DNA of 64,000 bases from Gnetum montanum. Taxonomy: Eukaryota; Streptophyta; Gnetopsida; Gnetales; Gnetaceae. Below are positions 57,023 to 64,000 of this stretch, piece by piece (position 1 is the stretch's first letter; each line of letters begins with the position of its first letter). The position numbers were made by a program, and so were the translations under genes. Location: the NCBI GenBank assembly GCA_015680685.1, contig MNCI01024892.1:934480-998479 (forward strand). The letters run 5' to 3'. Below the pieces are notes generated by a model, which was given only the letters and a program-made list of their open reading frames with translations, was not told where the DNA came from and did not search any database.

Positions 57023-57877
57023 TGATGAGTCATGATTTGCCTAGCTCTAATATCAGATATTCGATATTAGAGCCCTAATATCAAATACCCAATATCAAGC
57101 CCTAGATGAGTTATTGGATATTTAATATTGGGGGGTATGGGCTGACCTATAAATACAATGCTTGGGCACATAGTTTGGGTATTAGTTTTTCATTAGTTTT
57201 TGCATAGACTAACAAAGTTCTTACAATTTAGTCATTCTAGACTTAGAATATTTTTGAGTGCCACAAAGGAAGTCTAAATGTATATGAACTTTTATTCGAG
57301 CATGGGTGTACTTGAGTACAATAGTGTGACGAGAATGAAGATGAGTCCTTTTGATAATCCTTGTAGGATTGAGAATAGATTAATGTTTCCTTTGATGCAT
57401 TTATTGTTTATACACTTTATTTTAATGTACTTTAAGTAGGAAATTAATTTTCAATTGTTAATGAACCCAAGCATGACCACTTTGAGCATACATGTAGTGC
57501 TTGGTAACCTAGAAATGCTTAGCGTTTGGTAACCTAGTAGTGCTATATGTGTTCAAGATGTGTTTGGAAAGTGGAAACAGGTACTTGTGTTGGGCTAGCT
57601 AGGCAATAGATGAATTAGATCTTAAATTACTCTACCGTTCATTATTATTCTAGGTGATTAAACTTATAAAATATAAAATAATAAAAATTATATGCCTCGC
57701 TTTAGACTAAACCATACATGATAAAGCTACCACTAGTCCAAGTGGGAAGATAGCAAATTGTGATCAAAGCATAATGATCTAGATACCACACTAGTCCCGT
57801 CCATGGAATTTGACCAAATCATGCATGAATGCTTATGATTCATATGGTTGGGCATACGGGTACCTCGCCACTCATCA
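57023..57877 (+). mobile_element. Copy F 5' LTR (855 bp)
   Basis: Starts TGATGAGTCATG, ends CACTCATCA. U3 has GATATTCGATATTAG, CCCAATATCAAG and GGATATTTAATATTGG dyad words (57050-57132), and a TATA box CCTATAAATACA is at 57146-57157. R/U5 match copies D and E. Confidence 0.87.
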
Positions 57878-57878
57878 T

Positions 57879-57896
57879 TGGTGTCATTGCTAGGGA
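57879..57896 (+). promoter_or_regulatory. Copy F primer-binding site
   Basis: TGGTGTCATTGCTAGGGA follows the LTR and is a C-to-T and G-to-A decayed tRNA-Asp complement. Confidence 0.7.
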
Positions 57897-58009
57897 TGGT
57901 GCTAGTTATCTAGATTAGTTATATTATACATGATCGTTGTAAAGGTATTAATGATCTATCTTTTAGAAACCATTAATATTTTAAGTCACATACATTATTA
58001 GACAAAATC

Positions 58010-60345
58010 ATGTCTTCTTCAAATAGGATCCATAATGCATCATATGATGAGAACACTCGTAGGAGAAATGATAGGATATATACTGAAGGAAATTATAGTG
58101 AACAACCTCAAATAGGTATTTCCTATGCTCATTTAGACCCTTATTACACTCAAAGACTACATTCAACTGGTGCAAAAAATCCTAGAGGAGATGGAGTAAA
58201 TCCTAGATCAAGGAGGGCCTTAAGGCCTATGACCTCCTCTAAACCTAGATAAGATAAATCAAGGGACCATGGGGAGAACTATAGAATCCATGGCAATTCT
58301 TCCAATTCCTCATCTCTTCCTCTTCAATGTCTAGTTCTAATGAAGATGAATGTAGGTATATAGATAGAGCTTCACTATGAGGTCAAGACAAAGATAGAAA
58401 TCAAACTTAAGGGAAAAATCAAGGACATCACATTGAGCATAGATCATAATAAAAAAAATAGAAATAGAAATTTTCATCACAACATCTCTAATGACAATGA
58501 ACCCTTGTTGGCCACTAAGAGCCTAATTTAGATCACAGAGGTAATTAAGATACCTCATAGGCATTACAGCGATAGTTGCTTACCCATGCTTGATATAAAC
58601 AATATTCCTAAATTTGAGGGAGGCTACAATTCAGATCTACAATATCATCTACAAGCCTTCCATGATGCCTGTGTCTCATACAACATTGAAAGTGGGTGGT
58701 AAAAGCTTAACCTCTTTCCTAGGACATTGATCGATAGAGCCAAAGTGTGGTATAGATCATTGAAACAAAATTTAATCTGACGATGGTCCACAATGTTGGA
58801 ACTCTTTAATGAAAAATCCCAAACCTATGTGAGGGTGTCCAACCTGAGGAGAAAAATCCAAGGATGGAGATAAGAACAACATGAACCCTTAAACATGGCC
58901 TTAGATAGATATTATTCTCTACTAAACAAATTCCCAGGCCATGGTTTCTCTAAGGAAAGGAAAATTTTCCACATAATAGATGGGCTATGTAATGAAACAA
59001 GGGAAACCCTTGGGATGTATGCTACAGGTCAATTATACAACCTATGAACCCATCAGATCTGATAGTTTATCAAGCATGTGGCAAAAGAAGAAGGAGAGCT
59101 ATGCAAATGGGAGAATGTAGAGAAAAATAAATGGGACCCAACTCTTCAAAAGAAAATCATTTCATATCTATGATAAGAAGAAAAAGGTAACTATCATAGA
59201 GGAGAGAGTAGTGAAAAACGAATTAATTGATCAAAATAAACAAAGGAAGCATAACCAAGAAATAGCTAGGAACACTTTTTGGCAAACAAGAAAAATAGTT
59301 GAAGGAAGTGAGGCTATAGACTCAACCACAAATGAAGATAATGGATGTGATATCTACATATATGACCATTTGAAGGGCCATTTCCTAGTCTTGTTGCATC
59401 TTCCTGAGTATTCGGTAGGGGGAATTAAATTCAAAGTTTGTACAGAAGCACATGCCTAGGAGATTTCCTTTTCCACAAGGTAATTTTAGATAGTTCTGCA
59501 ACCAACCGTACTATCCTAGTGGGACTTATTACCAACCTCAACACTAGCATCAATCACAGTGCTAACAACTATAGTCATGAGGGAGGCCACCACCAAACTA
59601 GCCCTATCCTTCCTACCAACTGAACCCACATGGATATTATGTTCAACCCCCTATTTCACCAACTAGCTTTACTTCCTTTACTTTAAATCACTACTACTAC
59701 GCTCTTGAATATCATTATCCCACAACGTCTTATACGAGATCACCACTTCACACCTCTCACCTTGCATCATATCCTTAATATTCTCATATTCACCTCCACC
59801 ATATGTCACCTCCAATAACACATGAAGGTTTAGCATCACAACATCAACAAAAGAATGCCACTTGTGCAATGAACATACACATAAATGATAATGCTAGTAG
59901 ATCCCAACGAAAGTCTTAGAAATGTCCCTTCTGGAGGAAAGACTGTAGGCTGAAGCAAAACACTCATGGACCTACTACATCACTTGAACTAGCACAAGGC
60001 CAAACTTATGCAACAACCTTCCTCAAAAAAAATGATGTCTCCTAATCATACAAAAAAGCCAACAACCATCACCACTCCAACACAAGACATAAATAATAAG
60101 CCTATCATTGTGGGCTGGAAGAATCCATGCATCACCAATAATGATAAAGGGTGTAATTATGGGCTAGAGGTTCAAAATATTAACACAACCCCTATATTGA
60201 TCCACCATAAAGTTCAAGAGTAAGTCTATGAGCAAAAGCTAGTCTACGTAGTAGCCACTAAACCAGAAGATACCTAGTGGCTTGAAAATGAGAATATAAA
60301 ACTATTTCAAAGATGCATGAAAGTAACTGATTTGCTTATCAGTTT
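58010..60345 (+). pseudogene. Copy F gag (Ty3/gypsy) pseudogene
   Basis: Keeps the start codon: MSSSNRIHNASYDENTRRRN, then YTEGNYSEQPQIGISYAHLD. The gag domain from 58598: NNIPKFEGGYNSDLQYHLQA, FHDACVSYNIESGW, VWYRSLKQN, MLELFNEKSQTYVRVSNL, KERKIFHIIDGLCNETRETL, GMYATGQLY. The nucleocapsid motif at 59345-59383 reads CDIYIYDHLKGHF, with two of the three cysteines lost. A Tyr/Pro/Ser-rich tail follows, then CNYGLEVQNIN and YVVATKPEDT (near 60255), the segment between protease and RT in copy D. The protease and polymerase have been deleted. About fifteen stops; non-functional. Confidence 0.83.
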
Positions 60346-62430
60346 TGGAATTTTTTGATTCTTCATATGTTTTTCATTTCTTAATATCTTTATTTTTTTA
60401 TATTTTGAATCATTCTCGTATGTTTTATGAATGTATTTTATGTTTTTATTAATAAAATTGCCAAGTCATGATGCAAAAGTCAATGCTATGTGTTGGGTTT
60501 TTTGTGCTATTCTATCAAGATGATTGGTTAAGTAATTTTGTAAAGTTGTGAGACCACCTCATCCATCCCTCTAGTTCTTTGAATAAAAGGTCTTTTTCAT
60601 GGAAACAATTTGGTTCTTCTTTTATGAAACTAAAATTCATCAATGATCATTATACCTTGAAGAAGGAGGGATGACCAAGTGGGAATGGCAAAGGGTGTGA
60701 CCTTAAGGGGACTTGTTGGGTTCTCTTCTTGACTTCCTTCATGTGGTTTATGACTTCTATTGGAACATATCATCACTCCTTTGTCTACCAATAAAAAGGA
60801 AGCTTTGTCTTTGCATGGTGTGGTTTCCATTCAAAATAAAATAAAATAAAATAGAAAAAAAACATAGAAAAAGGAAAGAAAAAAAGGGGAAAAGACAAAA
60901 AGAAGAAAGAAAACAATAAATAATAATTGGAATTCAAATTATATCCCTTAGACATAATAATGTGCTACAAGCATTGGTTATGGGGATAGAAAGACATGTT
61001 ACCCATGCGTAAAGACACCCCTCTAACTAAGGTCCTTTCTTCCTTCTCTTTTATTCTCTTTTTGGAGTGATGATTATTTTTTGTGATGGTTGTGGACTCA
61101 TGATGTTTGGCAAGAAGGAACACATTAATGCAAGATCATTGTTCATGGTATGGACTTGGTTTAAGCTTGGATAGATAATTATTTTAATCATTTTAATCAC
61201 ACTTTTCACAAGAACCTATTGTGGACATGGTCAAGTACCTTACATCTTGATCTCTGCAATCCATTCTCATCCCATTATTCACCTCATTGCTGCATGCGAT
61301 TATGAGCCTTTTGGTTTTGTATAGTATAGTGCAACATCCCAATCACAACAATTATGTGTTGTTTGGAACAAAGGCATGATCTACATTTAACTTCTAGGGT
61401 GTCCACAGACATCTGTAGAAGTAGTTATGCAAGGGAATTATGGCCAGAGCCTGCTTTGGGGAGGACCCACTTGCATAACTTTTATTGATCATGGCTTTGA
61501 ACTAGCCTTCACATCTTTTAGAACATCAATAATGGTTTCTTTGAATTTATGCATGATTTTGGGACTGCTTCTCATTGTTTCATTAAATTTTCCTACTTTT
61601 TTATTTCCATATCCATTAATATCTCTTGGTCATTTTCTAAATTAGACCTTTGGTTTCCATTTTTCGAAAGCCTATGTGCTTTTAGAGTTACACTTATTAG
61701 TAATGGAGGCTAGGTATGCCTATTTGAAAATTTTTGAAATTTTTCCAACATTCTATTGTCAAACATCATGGTAACTAATAGTAATTGATCATTATAATTT
61801 GAATAGCTTGATGATTTTAGTTACATCATAGCCTTGGGAATAGTATGCCATGATCACCTTGTGCTTAAACAAAAACTAAGGGATCTGAAAAGGATTAATT
61901 ATTAAGGAAAATTTACCAAAACTAATGTTGATCCTTTGGTGACTACAGGTGATGCTAAAAGAAATGCCTAAGGGAGAAGGTCTTTTGCCAGGCACAACAA
62001 CAAAGAAAAGAGAGGGACAATAGAGGATATGCCCATGGAGAAATACAAGATAATAGTTCAAGCATCATATGTTTGCTAGATCCATGGGATGATGAAAAGA
62101 AATTTTAGTCCATCCTTCAAGAATGTTCTACATAACTAGAGAAGCATTAACATAACAATCAATGATGGAAGTCTACCACCGCTAGGAGCAACATGAAGAA
62201 TCATCTTCAGTGGATTCTTGAAGACCTCTACAAATTTTGTAATCTTCAATGTCTATCTAGTCTTTTTGTCACTCTGTCATTTTATCCACATCCACTCAAA
62301 TAAAATTTTGTAATGCGACACTTAGAGTTAGTCAATAGTTTGCATATCAATCAATAATCCCATACATTCCCAACATTTTGTAAGGAAATTATTCCTCATT
62401 TTTTTTAACTAGGACAAGTTTTCATTCAGT
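60346..62430 (+). other. Copy F spacer
   Basis: Non-coding spacer collinear with copy A (6780-8845). It contains the poly-purine run at 60835-60925 and the CTTGATCTCTGCAATCC word (about 61245), also present in B and C. An apparent 72-codon frame at 61427-61645 is shared only in part with A and is not credible as a gene. Bases 62060-62230 again share order with copy A. Confidence 0.6.
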
Positions 62431-62440
62431 CATGGGGGTA

Positions 62441-63297
62441 TGATGAGTCATGATTTTCCTGGATTTGATATCAGGTATTTGGTATCAAAGCCCTAATATT
62501 GGATACTTAATATCAGGCCCCTAGATGCGTTATTGGATATCCAATATCGAGGGGTATGGGTCAGCTTATAAATATAGCGCTTGGGATCATGGTTTGGGCA
62601 TTAGTTTTTTATTAGTTTTTGCATAGAGTAATGATGTTCTTGTAGTTTAGTCATTCCAGAGTTAGAATATTTCTAAGTGCTACAAAAGGAGTCCAAGTGT
62701 AAGTAGAGTTTTATTCGAGCATAGATGTACCTAAGCATAATAGTGTGATAGGAATAAAGACAAGCCCTTTTGATAATCCTTAGAGCACTGAGAATAGATT
62801 AATGTTTTCTTTGATGCATTTATTGCTTATGCACTTTACTTTAATGCACTTTAATTAAGCAATTAATTTTCAATTTTTAATGAACATAACCACGACCACT
62901 GCAAGCATACATGTAGTGCTTGGTAACCTAGAGATGCTTAACATTTGGTAACCCAAGAGTGCTATATGTGTTCAAGATGTGTCTATAAAGTGGAAACGAG
63001 TACTTGTGTTAGGCTAGCTAGGAAATAGATAAATTAGATCTTAAATTACTCTACCTTTCATTCTTGTTCTAGGTGATTAAACTTATAAAATATAAAATAA
63101 TAAAAATCATATGCCTCACTTCAGACTAAATCATGCATGATAAAGCTACCACTAGTCCAAGTGGGAAGATAGAAAATTGTGATCAAAGCATAATGATCTA
63201 GATGCCACAAACAGTCCCATCCATGGAATTCAACAAGATTGTGTGTGAACACTTGTGATTCGTATGGTTGGATGTAGGGGTACCTTGACGTTCATCA
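62441..63297 (+). mobile_element. Copy F 3' LTR (857 bp)
   Basis: Starts TGATGAGTCATG after the polypurine word CATGGGGGTA (62431-62440) and ends ACGTTCATCA. It carries the same dyad-rich U3 as its partner, with many substitutions (GATATCAGGTATTTGG, GGATATCCAATATCG), and a TATA box CTTATAAATATA at 62565-62576. Confidence 0.87.
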
Positions 63298-64000
63298 CCA
63301 GGCCATCCCATTTACAACAATTGTGGTGCACAAGGCCATACTAGTGCCTATTACCATTAGACTTGAATATTGAACTTAAGAGTCACCAAGAATAGTTTTC
63401 TTGTAGGAGGACTAGGTCCTCAAGACAACTGGAAATTACAACGAATGGGCATTACCATCATCAACTACCACAAAATAATTCATGATTCATCCCCGAAGGA
63501 TTTACAATAAGGGAGGCCTACTAGAGAACCTCAAAAAGGAAGTTCCTCTAGAGCTTTGAAATTAAGAGAGAGTACATGAGATCACACCTTACTTACAAGA
63601 GAAGAGGTATATACATCAAGTCTACATCAACCGCATGGTCTCACAAGGAATATTTCATGAATTCAAATATGGTAACAATATCTTATCTTTGAAAACTAGC
63701 CCTACGAGATCAAGCATATGAAACCACTACATAAAACAAGTCCCAAATATCAACTAGTTCTAAATCCCATCTAGAGAACACATGTCTCGATATAACCTGC
63801 ATTATTCTATCAGAAACTAAAGAAGGTATCTATTGGAATGGAGAATGGACCATGCCATATGACTAGAGAGTCACTATGTAATCGAGTGCTCGGTCATGCT
63901 ATCCCACTAGAGAGGTTGGGACACTAAAATAATCAACAATACACTAGAGAGATGGGATGATACACCATAGCTCATACAAGCACCAAGCCCCTAATCATGA
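63298..64000 (+). other. Right flank of copy F, possible gag zinc-knuckle remnant
   Basis: The first bases read GHPIYNNCGAQGHTSAYYH (about 63302-63358), close to a retroelement CCHC knuckle (C-x2-C-x4-H-x4-C) with two Cys changed. This could be the element into which F inserted. The rest is unassigned; no ORF above 60 codons stands out. Confidence 0.4.

Larger units (their letters stand above)
57018..63302 (+). mobile_element. Copy F: gag-only LTR retrotransposon with both LTRs
   Basis: LTRs at 57023-57877 and 62441-63297 enclose 4.56 kb. The flanking bases CCAGT (57018-57022) and CCAGG (63298-63302) fit a 5-bp target duplication with one change. The primer site, polypurine tract, gag and spacer are in the standard order. 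Reverse transcriptase, RNase H, integrase and the extra ORF are absent. LTR divergence is considerable, so the insertion is old. It fits the class of terminal-repeat retrotransposons carrying only GAG (TR-GAG). Confidence 0.8.

Overview
The window is nuclear DNA from a land plant with a large, repeat-filled genome. It is AT-rich, and almost everything I recognise is a transposable element or its decayed remains: Ty3/gypsy and Ty1/copia LTR elements, at least three non-LTR (LINE) elements, a Helitron-type helicase, tRNA-derived SINE-like pieces and a foldback element. Two host-gene fragments are also present, a tonoplast-type sugar transporter and a linker histone H1. No intact host gene, rRNA, conventional tRNA or CRISPR array was seen. 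The age and density of the LTR copies would fit a conifer, other gymnosperm or large-genome monocot, but the sequence does not fix the species.

The dominant theme is one family of tRNA-Asp-primed Ty3/gypsy elements whose LTRs begin TGATGA and end TCATCA. Copy A (+, 2948-9055) and copy F (+, 57023-63297, both LTRs) carry a broken gag and a conserved spacer but no pol. Copies B (-, 9055-15232) and C (-, 21563-29707) carry gag, the same spacer and a large extra ORF just before the 3' LTR, the position of the env-like ORF in Athila/Calypso elements. Copy D (+, 29708-34080) is the only one with protease and the start of reverse transcriptase, then breaks into an LTR of another subtype (E, to 34880). 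G (20734-21562) is one more LTR. The U5 and PBS ends are shared, but the U3 parts differ between copies and consist of short dyad repeats.

Layout: 1-2300 nothing recognised; 2316-2815 sugar-transporter pseudogene; 2948-9055 copy A; 9055-15232 copy B; 15233-20733 old repeats, tRNA-like heads and an internally deleted LINE (16816-18788) with target-site duplication; 20734-29707 LTR G and copy C; 29708-34880 copies D/E; 34881-39193 AT-rich DNA; 39194-42409 a well-preserved 5'-truncated LINE between 13-bp duplications; 43270-43915 histone H1 pseudogene; 44640-44945 copia RT scrap; 45320-47290 a second LINE; 47619-47925 nested SINE-like units; 48755-51197 Helitron/PIF1-like helicase pseudogene; 51192-52378 a 1.19-kb imperfect palindrome; 52379-55468 gypsy integrase and RNase H with an LTR; 57023-63297 copy F; 63298-64000 flank.

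The assembly has two N runs and several single Ns. Two groups of single Ns bracket short pieces that appear to be in the wrong orientation (32512-32816 and the 6347-6616 cluster). This matters for anyone reading gag across those points. All protein-coding remnants here look non-functional; the best preserved is the LINE ORF2 at 39208-41982, with two stop codons and an altered catalytic motif.
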